NCBI GenBank assembly: GCA_024220525.1
Contig: JAMYWO010000100.1
Span: 62,001 to 126,000, forward strand
Direction: 5' to 3'
DNA from: Cochliopodium minus
Lineage: Eukaryota > Discosea > Himatismenida > Cochliopodiidae
DNA: 64,000 nt
Position 1 is the stretch's first letter. Each line of letters starts with the position of its first letter. The notes below the pieces were generated by a model that ran no database searches, was not told the DNA's origin, and saw only the letters and a list, made by a program, of their open reading frames with translations. The translations under genes were made by a program, and so were the position numbers. Positions 33,855 through 45,220 of this stretch are shown here, piece after piece.

Positions 33855-35628
33855 ATGAAAACAAGCTCATCATTATCAAACTTCTCCCTGTTTTATGCTG
33901 GTATTTTAAAATATTTCTCTCTTGTTTATTTCATACTCCCTTTGGAAAGATGGGATATTATATGGATTTGGCATCAATGAGCAAGGTGCACTTGGAATTA
34001 AATCAAATAGAATAGTATTAGTGCCAACAATTTGTAGGATAGATGATGAGATAAAAGAATTGAGTTGTGGATCAAAACATACTCTTTTATTGCGCAATAA
34101 TGGAGAATTATATTCTTGTGGATCCAATACGAACGGTAAAATTTAATTATATAGAGAAATATCATTCTTTATGAGAGATTAACCAATAGTATCAAATTTC
34201 TGACCAAAAATTCTTATATTTTCAATATATATAAAAATCACAAAAACACAAAAGAAATTTCTTTGCAGATGATTTCAAGAATAGTGATCACAATATCTAT
34301 ATAAATTTATGTGAGTTCATTGTGACCCTTTGACATATATTTTGTTTCGATGAAATTCTTGTTTCAATTCATCTTCAAATATGAACAATGAATCACATTT
34401 TAATACAGAGGGATGTGATATCATTATGATTAATTTTTAATAAAGGAGAATTAGGAATAGGATCATCTCAGCATTCATATTCCTTCCAACATGTGATGAC
34501 AGATAAAGAGATAAAATTCTTTGGAGCATCTTCCTTATCATCATTCATCTACAAAAAAAACGGAGATTTTTTATTAACAGGGTTTAATATGATTTGTAAA
34601 AACAATTATGAGACTTCCTTCAAATTCATCTTCAACAATAAAAACATCGAAAAGATTTGTTTTGGAGGAGATAATATCGCTTTTTACAACAACGATAATG
34701 AATTAGAAATATTTGGGTATAAATTCAAAAGTGGATCAAAATATAAATTGGAAGACATCGTATCTATATGTGGAGGTAAATATTTTTAATTTTTTTTTCT
34801 TCAGAAAGATTCTAATGAAAAATAATTGTAATAATAAATGTAATAATAAATTTATATTTGAAGAGATTGTTATTAAGTTATATTTTTTTAATTTTTTGTT
34901 TTATTTTTTTTTTTTTTCTTAAAAATCAGGGTTTAATTATTTTCTTTTTCTTACAAAAAATGGAGAAGTATATGGATTGGGAGGAAATAGTTTTGGTCAA
35001 TTGGGTCTTGGTAAAATACCAAAAGCAGAAACACCTCAACTTATCATGAAAGATCCCCAAATTTTATCAATTTGTTGTGGTTGGGATCATAGTGCAATTT
35101 ACAAAGTAATTTATGGATTAAACTTTCTTTCAGAATTATTTTTTTTTATATTTTTCTTAATTTTTAATTTAGAAAAATGGAGATTTATTTGTTTTTGGAA
35201 GTAACCTTTTAGGACAGCTAGGAGAAGGATCAACAGAACACATTTTAACACCCACCATTCTTTTAAATGATCCAAACATTAGGTCAATATCATTGGGGTA
35301 TAGCTATTCGATGATTTACAGGTCTAATGGAGATCTTATGATATTTGGATATAATAGGGATGGGAGATTGGGTTTGGGTAAAGATTTTCAAAATATATCC
35401 ACTCCTACCTTACTCAAAAATTATCCTAACATCTTACTTTTGGGAAATTCTATTTTGGTTTATGAGTGGAAGATTGATAATCATCTTTCTTTCCCCAAAC
35501 CTTTTCGTTTTTGTGTTTTTTGTTTTGTTTCTTGTTTGAAATTTCAAAAGAGGAATTTGTACAAACTTCCTAAATTTGTTCTTTGGAAGATTTTGGAGTT
35601 TTTGGACTCCTCTTCCTTTCCAATCTAA
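33855..35628 (+). CDS. RCC1-repeat beta-propeller protein with a possible C-terminal F-box
   Basis: ATG 33855 (MKTSSSLSNFSLFYA), then an intron 33,901-33,950 joining in frame to DGILYGFGINEQGALGIKSN. Later exons carry the RCC1 signature units: GELYSCGSNTNG|ELGIGS, KNGEVYGLGGNSFGQLGLGK, KNGDLFVFGSNLLGQLGEGS and SNGDLMIFGYNRDGRLGLGK, each with the spaced Gly and Leu of a propeller blade, plus two degenerate units in the middle (ELEIFGYKFKSGS). After the propeller a hydrophobic end, NLYKLPKFVLWKILEFLDSS, resembles the start of an F-box or BC-box (LP..L..IL.FL), so it could be a ubiquitin-ligase adaptor; that is inference. RCC1 propellers act as exchange factors or binding platforms. About 420 residues. 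The intron at 34,140-34,445 is long for this genome. Confidence 0.82.
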
Positions 35629-35913
35629 AAATTAAAAAAAAATTTATTAGTATCTCCTTTCATTTTTCATTTGGGAGTTCAATCATTCTCTTTTTTATTA
35701 ATAGACTTTTTAATTATTTTGTCAACTTGACTAAAATTGATCTATCAATCTTTTTTGATGAATAAATTCTTAAAATCAGAACAAAACATCATTTTCAACC
35801 TAGTTTAAAAAAAAACTTATTTGAATATTTGGGATTTTAATTGACCCATTTTTGAAAATATTTTTTATTTTTGAAAGAAATAAAAAAAAAAAAGAGTATT
35901 CTTTTGGAAACAA

Positions 35914-37305
35914 ATGGATGATAGAATCAAGAGAATGAGTATTCCTTACATTTTGTATGATTTCGCCAAAATCAGCGCATTCAGTGCATTATTGGTGTAT
36001 CTCTTCAATTTCTTCTGGCATCCCTTGTTGTGTGATCACCATATCTTTTCGGACAAAACTTTGTTCGTGATAGGGACATGTCTGATCCATGGAGTGTTAT
36101 ATTTTGGAGTGAATTCACTATTTTATTATTGGGAGAAAAATGGGTAAAAATAAAATCATATTCATCAAAAAGAAAAATTGAATATCCCATTCATATTCAA
36201 AAGAAATCTTAATTTTAATATCTTTCAAGCTAAATTTTTTAAATTTTAATATTTTTCAAGCTAAATTTTTTTTTTTTTATATCTTTGGAAAAGCATTCTG
36301 AAAGATTATAGGTTTGTTTTACAATCCATAACTTCTAAATTAATATTTTGTTCCTGTTTTATATTTTTGAATAGAGTGAATAGAAAAGAAAATTTGGAAG
36401 TTCCTACAAAAGGTAAAGAGTTCACCCCAAATAGTATTTTAAAGAAATAACCAAGATGTTTTAAGAATTAATTAGTAAAACGATTATTTCCGCATTAATT
36501 TCTCAATTGACATTGTAAAAAAAAAAAAAAAAATGTAAAAAAATTTTTTGATAAATTTCGATTAAAAGACAACCACTTGTTCTTTATTTCACATATGAAT
36601 ACTCCTTTTCCAAAATGGGAAGCACTGTTTGTGGAGTTTTGCCAGATCCAATAACTGTTTTCATACAAGTGTACATTTCCATTCTAGTAAACGATTTTGG
36701 ATTTTATACAACTCACCGTATATTAGTTTTTTTTCATTGTTTTCTTTAAATAATTATTTTTTATTTTTTATTTTTTATTAGGATTGTTACATTATTCTTT
36801 TCTTTACAAAATGATACATAAAAAACATCATTCTTACAAACAAACAATTGGTTTCGCAGCGGAGTATTCCCACTTTATAGAATCTTTATTGAGCAACCAA
36901 ATCCCCACCGTCCTAGGTCCCATCCTACTAGGTAAATGAAAAAAAAAAAAATTCTTGAAACATTAATTTAAAAATTAAAACTAAAAAAATTTTAATAGGT
37001 TCTCATATTTCTACTTTCTGGGTTTACCTTTTTTGGAGATTAATGAAAACTTATAGTAAAAAAGAATCCACCAATTTTAATCTTTTTTCCTCAAAAAATT
37101 TCTTCCATTTAAAAAAAATTTTATTTTAGGAGCTCATTCTGGATTCACAAATCTTCCTTTTTTCTTGGCAGATTCTTCAACAGAATTTCATGATTTCCAT
37201 CATACCCACAACAGTGGAAATTTTGGAGTTTCACCTCTCTTTGATACATTGTTAAATACAAACACAACTTACATAAAATTTCTCAACGAATCAAAACAAA
37301 AATAA
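35914..37305 (+). CDS. Fatty-acid-hydroxylase/sterol-desaturase superfamily membrane oxidase, tandem copy 1
   Basis: Six exons. N-terminal helix (ISAFSALLVYLFNFFWHPLL), a second helix (LIHGVLYFGVNSLFYYWEKN), a loop exon, a third helix (FIQVYISILVNDFGFY), then the di-iron histidine clusters: MIHKKHHSYKQTIGFAAEYS and, in the last exon, STEFHDFHHTHNSGNFG. The His spacing (HxxHH in both blocks) is that of the superfamily that includes C4-sterol methyl oxidase and FAXDC2-type proteins. These enzymes use O2, reduced cytochrome b5 and two irons in the ER membrane to hydroxylate lipids; the exact substrate cannot be read. The stop is TAA at 37305. Copy 2 follows 80 bases downstream and is almost identical at both ends. 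Confidence 0.9.
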
Positions 37306-37383
37306 AAAAGAAATATAAAGAGTGTTAATAAAAGAAATTTCAAAAATAAAATAAATAAAAAAAAATTGTTTAGAAAAACGAAG

Positions 37384-38545
37384 ATGGATAAAATTCAAAA
37401 AGAAAATATTATTAAGAGAATGAGTATTCCTTACCTTTTGTATGATTTCGCCAAAATCAGCGCATTCAGTGCATTACTGGTGTATCTCTTTAATTTCTTC
37501 TGGCATCCTTTGTTGTGTGATCACCATATCTTATCGGACAAAACTTTGTTCGTGATTATCACAAGTGTATTGCATTTGGGATTATATTTGGGAGTGAATT
37601 CACTTTTTTATTTTTGGGAGAAAAATGGGCAAAGAAATTTCTTAAAAATTAAATAAAATAATCTTAAAAATATTAGATTTTTAAAGGAATATAGAGTTGA
37701 AAGATCAAGTAAGTTGGAATTACCTTCAAGAGGTAAATTCTTTTTTTTAAAAAAATTAATAAATCTTGAAACATTTCAAAAGAGCTGATAACCAAGACAA
37801 TAACATCTGTTGTACTATCACAAGTCATTGTGTAAATTTTTATTTAATTTTTTAACTTTTTTTTAAATCCAATTTAAAGACAACCAATCGCTTTAAGTTT
37901 TATGTATGACCTATTTCACTATTTTGGAGGGAGCGTATGTGGAAAATTACCAAATCCATTAACTGTTTTCCTTCAAACTCTCATTTCGATTATAGTTAAT
38001 GATTTTGGTTTCTATTCTACTCATAGTAAAATTAATCAAAAAAACTTTTTAATTTTTCTTCTTCTTTAATATTTATTCCAAAAGGATTACTTCACCATTA
38101 CCCATTTTTGTACAAAAAAATACATAAAACACACCATTCTTACCAACAAACAATTGGATTTGCTTCTGAGTATGCTCATTTCTTCGAAAACTTAATAAGT
38201 AATCATATTCCGACAGTAATGGCCCCAACTTTAATGGGAGTACATGCCTCCACATTTTGGTGTTTCTTGGTTTGGAGATTAATGAAAGCATTCAGTAAAA
38301 AAAGAATCCACCAATTTTTATCTTTTTTGTTTCAAAAAATTTCTCATTAAAAAAAAAATTTTATTTTAGGGGCTCATTCTGGATTCACAAATCTTCCTTT
38401 TTTCTTGTCAGATTCTTCAACAGAATTTCATGATTTTCATCATACCCACAACAGTGGAAATTTTGGAGTTTCACCTCTCTTTGATACATTGTTAAATACA
38501 AACACAACTTACATAAAATTTCTCAAAGAATCAAAACAAAAATAA
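37384..38545 (+). CDS. Fatty-acid-hydroxylase/sterol-desaturase superfamily membrane oxidase, tandem copy 2
   Basis: Same exon plan as copy 1. ATG 37384 (MDKIQKENIIKRMSIPYLLY); the same first helix, almost base for base; a diverged middle (IHKTHHSYQQTIGFASEYAH, with Thr where copy 1 has Lys; loop HIPTVMAPTLMGVHASTF); and a last exon nearly identical to copy 1 including STEFHDFHHTHNSGNFG. All His ligands are kept, so both copies should be active. The small intron before the last exon is also nearly the same in the two copies, which selection on protein cannot explain; recent gene conversion is likely. Reaction and site as for copy 1. The middle differences suggest either different substrate pockets or merely older divergence. 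Confidence 0.9.
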
Positions 38546-38630
38546 AAAAAGAAAAAAAGTTTTTTTTTAAAAAAATAATTTAACAAATTTTCTTTCTTTT
38601 TTTTCTTGAAATGAAAAAGTAAAAATTGTT

Positions 38631-40155
38631 TTAACGCTCCTGTAGATAAGAAGAAGCAGCAAAACCAATCTTCCCATTAAATTCAACTTTCCACCAAACA
38701 GGATTATCCTTACTTATCACTCGCATGACATCACCTTTCTTGAAAGTGAAAACGTTCTCCTGGGGAAAGGAGTAGTCAAACATGGCGATGGCCTCCGAAG
38801 TGGTGGATTTCCTTTGGATGGGGGAAGGAGGGGGAGGCAAATTGATAGGCAAAACATTGAAAGAGCCAGAACTAAACAAAGGAGGGATGGATTCTTCATT
38901 AAGAGAAGAACTGTTTGTGTTATTATTTATGTTTAAATTGGTTGTATTTAAACTGTTTGTATTGTTTATGTTGTTTGTATTATTTGTGTTGTTTGTATTG
39001 TTTGTGTTGTTTGGGATTTTGAGACTGTTTTCTTCTCTGGGGCTGAGAGATTTAGGCAAGGTGTTGGGGAGGGAGTTGGTGAGATTGGTGGAGAAATTGG
39101 GGAGATTGGGAGGCAGCGAGGGGAGGTTGGGAGGTAAAGAGGGAAGGTTATTAGGTAAACTGCTGGGTAAATTGTTAGGGAGGGAACTAGGCAAATTCTT
39201 AGGCAAACTGTTGGGTAAACTGCTGGGTAAATTGTTGGGTAAATAATTTTGATTGAACTGTTTGACTTGATGCCTCAAATCCTTTTCTTTGTGAGGAAAA
39301 GTGGGAGAGGGCCTCAAAAGCCCCAACAAATTGTCCTGAGAAATCGAAGCAAGCACGCCGTTCTTCTCGGAAATGGTGATGCAAACGTCCATGTTGACGG
39401 AGAAGTCCATTTGGTTCCTTGAGTTCCTCGTTTCGGGAATGTTGCTTCCCATGTAACTTTTTTCATGTTTGGTAGCGTATTCTTTGATCCATTCGTCTTC
39501 CAGCAAGGCCGTTGCGGATGCTCTTGTTTTGAAGTCAATCGTCAGACATTTTTCTGAGAAACTTCGCAGATTTTCTGAGACATTTTTTTCGTCTGGAATT
39601 TTTACACCTTTAAAAAAAAATTTTTTGATTTTGTTTTATTACGAATTAAATATTATTTTTTCTTTGGTTTTAATTTTTTTTTTTAGCGTAAATTCTTTTT
39701 TTTTGAATATTTTTGGAATTTATTCATTTTTGATTTAAAACAATTTTATTTTGAACATATTATTTTTTTCATAACAATTCATTTTGGATTTTATTTGATT
39801 AAATCTCATTAAATATTTATTATTACAACTTTAAGGTATTTTTATTTTTTAATTTAACATTTTTTGTTTTTTAATTTAATATTTTTTGTTCTTACCTCTA
39901 TTCATTATAAAACTTAACGCTTCTATTTTGGGTTTGCTATAATAAGGAGGATCTTTGCAGACCATTTCATACAAAACAACTCCCATGGCCCAAATATCCA
40001 CTGCAGGAGTGATGGGAGTTATTCTCTTGATTGTTTCCGGTGCCATCCAATATACACTTCCCACCTATCGCCATTTCAAAAATTAAATCTATTACTTATA
40101 AAAAAAAAAAAAAATTTATTTACCATTTCTGAACCACTTTGTGCAAGACTTTTTG
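38631..40155 (-). CDS. Protein kinase with Pro-rich linker and C-terminal SH3 domain, 5' part missing
   Basis: The first visible exon (40155) reads AKSLAQSGSEM and joins to VGSVYWMAPETIKRITPITP and AVDIWAMGVVLYEMVCKDPP, i.e. the activation-loop end and subdomains VIII-IX of a STE-type kinase. The next exon begins GVKIPDEKNVSENLRSFSEK and contains the subdomain XI Arg (TIDFKTRASATALLEDEWI). After the kinase come a 65-residue tract of NLPSSLP-type repeats, an Asn/Thr tract, a PPPPSP motif, and an SH3 domain (AIAMFDYSFPQENVFTFKKG, NPVWWKVEFNGKIGFAASSY). The kinase N-lobe, the HRD and DFG motifs are absent: upstream lie only low-complexity sequence and an N at 40383. The gene is therefore cut by a gap, not degenerate. 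SH3 plus a Pro-rich linker suggests self-inhibition or scaffold binding. Confidence 0.85.
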
Positions 40156-40194
40156 CTAAAAATATTATTAAGAAATTTTCGAAAAATATTTTTT

Positions 40195-40211
40195 TAAAAA
40201 TTTTCATTTAT

Positions 40212-40246
<35 letters not shown>

Positions 40247-40338
40247 CTATTTTATTTTTTATTTTTTTATTTTTTATATTTTCATTTATTTTATTTTTTA
40301 TTTTCTATTTTTTATTTTTTATTTTTTATTTTTTATTT

Positions 40339-40375
<37 letters not shown>

Positions 40376-40383
40376 ATTTTTTN
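40195..40383. repeat. (TATTTTT)n low-complexity tract ending in an ambiguous base
   Basis: About 190 bases of TATTTTT-type repeat end abruptly at a single N (40383), after which the sequence is non-repetitive. Genes on both sides lack their 5' parts here. This is most likely an assembly gap reduced to one N. Confidence 0.75.
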
Positions 40384-40393
40384 TCAATCATAG

Positions 40394-40475
40394 GAACTTT
40401 GAGGAACTTTTTATAAATTTGATTATTCATCTCGTGGATGAAATTGATGGATATTTAGAAGTGAAGAAAATTTGA
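40394..40475 (+). CDS. Orphan terminal exon of a plus-strand gene
   Basis: After an acceptor (TCAATCATAG) at 40393, an 82-base open stretch reads NFEELFINLIIHLVDEIDGY then LEVKKI and TGA at 40475. It is helical and coding-like. The T-rich tract to its left has the sense-strand T bias of plus-strand introns here. No upstream exon of this gene exists in the window, consistent with a gap at 40383. It is convergent with the gene ending at 40539. Family not recognisable from 27 residues. Confidence 0.4.
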
Positions 40476-40538
40476 GGAACTTTAAGATATTTGATGCACC
40501 TCACAAAATTTTATGCTCAATAGAAGAAATCAACCTTT

Positions 40539-42702
40539 TTAATTTTTATTGAATGACAATTTAAAGTCGTCAGGGTAAAAATATTTATGTATCAAAGTAT
40601 GAGACTTCAAATTCTTGGTGAAAGATTCATCAATAGAAGGCCAATAAGCACCCTTTATCATCAAAAAAAATTTAAAAAAAATAAAAAAAAAATAGAAATA
40701 GAAAGATACCAAAAGAGCACCAGCAGTAGCACCATAAGTGTCAGAATCCTTTTATAAAAAAAAAATATTAAAAATTTTTAAAAATTAATTGGCCTTGTTT
40801 TGTAATTAAATTTAAAAAAAACAAAAAAATTATTCTTTATTAATTTTGTTACAGCTCCTATTAAAACTACGATCATAATCGCACCAAATTTTTTTCCAGA
40901 CTCAAAAGGCCATTCAGGGAGCCACTTTGGAATCTTGATTAAAAAAAATTAAAAACAAACAAAAAATATTTAAGAAAATAAAAAAAAAATCAAAAAAAAA
41001 TATACTGGAGGATATTTTCCACTTTCTGCAAAACTCCAATGAACACTCCAAAGAGCAATTTTAAGAGTTAAAACAGAATGACCACTGATCCCCTATAAAT
41101 TTTATAAATAATAAATAATAATAAACTAATCAAAAAAAAAAAACTAAAATAACAAATTTATTAAAAACAAAAAATAAAAAAAGTTAATGCGAAATAATTA
41201 AATTAATTTAACAATAAAAATAAAAGAGAGATTAACTTTGTAATAAAAATGATAAGGATCAAATTGATCAAAATCTTTCAAGCTATCGAGGATAGAAGCT
41301 TCTGCTTTCCTTTGCTCTAACTTTGTTAATTTAATCCAAAGCTTAGTTTCAGGGTCAGTTGTCCATTTCTTCCATTCACTCCAGTCTTTCTTGACAAAAT
41401 TCTCGACCTCCTCATAAGTTGGAGCTTTTAAATCTCCGCTTTTATTATTTATATGTGCTTTTAAAGCTTTTCTGATGAAGAGGGTATGAATAACTAAAAA
41501 AAATTAGTAATTTAAAAAAATTAATAAAAACAAATTTTCAGTTTTACCACAACATAGAACAGGTTCAGCGGAAAAATGAGTTATTGCGGATATTTTTACC
41601 GTCCAATTTATTGCCTCCATCTTTGATAGTTTGATTGTTAATGCTGCCACGCTTCCGTTTCTCATTAAAGAACCATTTGCAGAGTTCTTTGGGTTTTTTC
41701 TTTGTATTTTAAATTTAAAATAAAAATTAAATAAATGAAAGATTCTTTAGAAGAAATTACTTGAAATCTTTAATTGGCGAGTTTGTTAATCAAGTTGGTT
41801 GAACATCTTTACAAAAATAAAATTATTTTTTTTGAATATAACCTAAATATCCTCCTATCATATAATTGAAAGTCTTCTCGTCTTCTTCTATGTTCTGAAA
41901 GTTGCTAGTAATGTACCTATCTAAATTTCTAAACAAATGCTATGATATCAAAAAGTTAATTTCGAAAAAAAAAATTTACATTAAAGTTAATCTTGTTGTA
42001 CCACCCGCATCCTTTGGACCTATTTCAAAAAAATAATAAAAGTTTTGAAGATGAAAAATTAATTACATACCTGTTTTTATCTTATAAAACATCGAGATTA
42101 TTTTGCTTATTAAAATTTTTTGAAATCTTGCCCAAGATATAAAATTCCTCCCGATATCTAATCCATCCATCTTCATGTGGCAAGAAAAATAAGACCTAAG
42201 AATACATAAAGCCATTTCAGTGTCGTCAGTAGCTTTCAAAATGAATAAAGTTAAATTTTTTGAAGATGTTGGATAGCATATATGTGGATAATTTTTAATT
42301 ATCATTTGATGATTAAAATTCAATTTCTTCAAATTGATAAGAGAAAATATTCAAAAAATTCTTTTTTTTTACGTTGTCCCACTTTCCAATTCATTTGTCC
42401 TCCTCCAACTTGTATCTTTGGCCAATTTGGATATTTCTCTAATAATGATCCTACCTCACTGAAAGAATAAGATTTAGGATTTTTTGGAATTTTTATGAAT
42501 TATTTATTTACTTTGGAATGTAGAATTCACTTGTAGATCCCAGACTATCTCCCACCTTTTAAATGAATTTAAGAAAATTATTGGATTTGATGGAGAAAAT
42601 AACGATTTCATTTTTTACACTCAATCCTAAAATGATCTTTTCTTGGAGATCTTTGATCTTATTATCATTATTGCTTTCATTTTTGTCTATTTCCTCTTTC
42701 AT
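40539..42702 (-). CDS. ADP-ribosylglycohydrolase-family protein
   Basis: A gene of about ten exons starting ATG 42702 (MKEEIDKNESNNDNKIKDLQ). Diagnostic motifs in order: ILGLS|VGDSLGSTSEFYIPK (the family's G..GDA.G...EF block, split by an intron), GQ|PTDDTEMALCILRS (the metal-binding TDDT), PKDAGGTTRL, NSANGSLMRNGSVAAL (family motif gNGs.mR), ITHFSAEPVLCC, a variable charged region, SGHSVLTLKIALW, and DSDTYGATAGALL (the second metal-binding D.DT). It ends FKLSFNKN TAA at 40539. All Mg-binding acids are present, so it should be active. The family removes ADP-ribose from Arg or Ser residues, or hydrolyses O-acetyl- or poly-ADP-ribose; the true substrate cannot be told by eye. No targeting signal. 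Microscopic exons (about 40-90 bases) are typical of this gene. Confidence 0.85.
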
Positions 42703-43493
42703 TTTTTTTTTTTTTCAATTCACAAAAATAAAAAAAAAAAAATGATCTCATTTGAAGAGATTCTTCTTCCCCATAATTTGGTAAGTATGTTGTGACGATT
42801 TTAATCATAGATCATTTTTTCTTTTTTTAAAAGTTTTAATAAAAAGTTTTATTACTTTTCCTAAACAAATTTTAAGTTTATATTTGAATTTTGTAAAAAA
42901 TTAAAAATATTGTTTCAAATAACAAGGGGTAAAATAAACTCAATTTTGTAAACCTCTCCATACTGAATTCTATTTCTTCAAATACTCGCATTCAAAGTAT
43001 TTTATTTTCTTGAAATGTTAATTCAGAATACCAAATTAAAGAATGAAAATTAAGATAATATTGTTTCTTTTAAAATTTATTCAAATAAACCATACTTACA
43101 TTTAATAAAACATAATCTTCTTTCTTTTTTGAATATTTTCAATATATATGAGAAGTTTAACTCCAAATCAGATATTTTTTTTAAATATTTTCATAAGATA
43201 ATTGAAATTCTAATAAATTTACACTAAATAGCAAATTTAAAGATTTGTAATCCAAAGGATTCAATTATCATTTCAAAAATAACCAAAATCAAAATTTTTT
43301 TTAATATATAATTAAAAGTAGAGGTTGTTTTATTTATTCGGTGGAGCTTTTCAAAATCATTGAGAGGATCTTCCTATTCAAGAAAATTGGAAAACTTGTT
43401 TGTATCTTATTATGATAAAATCTAAAATAAAAAAAAAAAAATATAAAAAAAATTTAATATTTATATTTCTCCTTCAAAATCAAAGAAAAAGAG
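42703..43493. other. Long AT-rich stretch with one possible first exon
   Basis: Nearly 800 bases between the ADP-ribosylglycohydrolase-type gene and the START gene. The one coding-like patch is at 42742-42780: ATG, MISFEEILLPHNL, then an excellent donor GTAAGTATG. Spliced to an acceptor just before 43494 it would stay in frame with the START protein (phase 0), giving a 13-residue extension over an intron of about 710 bases. Otherwise I see only promoter-type AT-rich sequence. Confidence 0.35.
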
Positions 43494-44748
43494 ATGGATA
43501 GAATTGATATAGATGATGATTTATTAGAATTCGAAGAAGAGGAAGAGGAAGAAGAAGAAAATAACAATAACAACAATAACAACAATAAAAAAGAGGAAGA
43601 GGAAGAAGAAGAAAAAGAACCACAAGATAAAAATTTCCCTTTTTCCATCCCAATTCCAACACAAGAAGAATTGCCATCAATAACATTCAAAAGAACTGCT
43701 AATTTACTTCATAATTGCCTTGATAAAGAAGGATGGGATCTATCCACAACCGGAGAAGATAAGGGGGTTAAAGTTTCTTTCAAATACATGAAAAATTCTC
43801 CTATTGTTTACATGAAAGCACAATCACCTGTAATTAATTGTTCTGCAAATACATTATTGAATTATATATACTCCCCTGAAAGTACAAAAGAGATGGATGA
43901 GATGTTCATTGGAGAAACCTTGTTGAGACAATATGATTCAAACAACATTATTTATTATGCTCAATATTCTGCCCCATGGCCTGTATGGCCAAGAGATTTC
44001 ACTTTCCTTTGGACTAAAAGATGGACCAAAGAAGGGTAAAAAAATATTTATTTATAAAATAACAATCCTTTTAATTTGTGATTGTGGGATATACACTATT
44101 AGAATTCGAGCTATCAAAAGAAAAATATTATTTTTTTAAATTGGATTAATCTTAAATCAAAACGTATAGAATCTTTATCTCATATATCTCAATTAATTTC
44201 AAATTTAATATTTGAATATTCAAAAAATAATTTTAATCTCCTAGAAACAAGATGAATTATCAATCAATCTTCTTATCTTTCAATAAAACTAATTATATTC
44301 TTTTTTTTTTCAAAAGATATGGTATTTGTTGTGCTGTATCTGTTCTTTATCCTGGATATGCTGAAGGTGAAGGTGAATGTAAGGGATTTGTAAGAGGAGA
44401 ACTTGTGGAAACTGGTATGGTTGTAAAAGATGTTGGTGATCCTGAAGATAGACAATGCCATTTGACATATATCGTTTGTGTAAATCCACGAGGATGGATT
44501 CCAACAATGGTAATTTGAATATAAAAAAATATATTTAATTAATTATAAAATATCATTCAATTTTGGAGATAAATCGATTATAAACCAAAATGATTAAAAT
44601 TAATGGATTATAAACCCACATTTATCTGTTTTCTTCAAAGGTCGTTAACACCATTGCTGGAAATCAAGCCATGAATTGTATTCGTCTTAAAGAACATTTT
44701 GATAAGTTTGGAGATGAAAATCCACAAGCTCCTCCTTTACCTAAGTAG
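43494..44748 (+). CDS. START-domain lipid-binding protein with acidic/Asn tract
   Basis: Three exons. ATG 43494 starts a short acidic segment with uninterrupted Glu and Asn runs ([18 protein letters not shown]). The START domain follows: GWDLSTTGEDKGVKVSFKYM, NTLLNYIYSPESTKEMDEMF, IYYAQYSAPWPVWPRDFTFL, then after an intron RYGICCAVSVLYPG and RQCHLTYIVCVNPRGWIPTM, and last exon VVNTIAGNQAMNCIRLKEHF. The WP.RDF and NP.GW.P motifs are hallmarks of PCTP/StAR-like START folds. There is no signal peptide or membrane segment, so it is a cytosolic protein of about 300 aa that should bind or transfer a lipid; which lipid cannot be read. The stop is TAG at 44748. A further upstream exon at 42742 is possible. 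Confidence 0.88.
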
Positions 44749-45220
44749 GAAGCATAATGTTATTATTAATAAAACACTAGTATTTTGATTTTTTTTTTGA
44801 TGAATACTTCATATATAAACAACACATTTACCCACTTAATATAATTAAAAGAGTTCTTTGAATATTTGTCCATTTTTTGATCTTCCATATGATTTTTTTT
44901 TAATTTAAATTTATTAAATTTTTTTAATCTTTGCCGATATTGATAATCAAAGTCCGAAGTAAGTCGCATTTGCTTCATTCTCTGACTATTAGTTTAACAT
45001 TTGAATATACAAATCTTATTTGGATCTTATTTCAATATTAAATAATTCCAATGAACATTCTTTCTTAAATTTATTTCACATAAAAAATAAAAATAAATTA
45101 AAAAAATTGTTATTCCTTTCAAAATTTTTTGTTCACAATTTTATCAATTTTTGAATGGGTAATAGATATTAATAGAATAACCTCCAATCATCCATTTTAT
45201 TTTTCACTCACAAAATAAAG
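44749..45220. other. Intergenic, no gene seen
   Basis: AT-rich sequence. A minus-strand frame near 44,766-44,978 starts MKQMRLTSDFDYQYRQRLKK and looks partly coding, but it becomes hydrophobic and low-complexity and has no splice-linked partner. I do not call it a gene. The region should hold the promoter of the gene that follows. Confidence 0.35.

Noticed and set aside
39199-39538. Minus-strand alternative frames beside the kinase-SH3 gene
   Set aside because: They overlap the main kinase frame, which continues through subdomain XI and the SH3 domain.
43454-43690. Ser-rich minus-strand frame
   Set aside because: Antisense of the Glu/Asn tract of the START gene.
44766-44978. Minus-strand frame starting MKQMRLTSDFDYQYRQR
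   Set aside because: The start is coding-like, but the rest is hydrophobic low-complexity sequence with no supporting exon.
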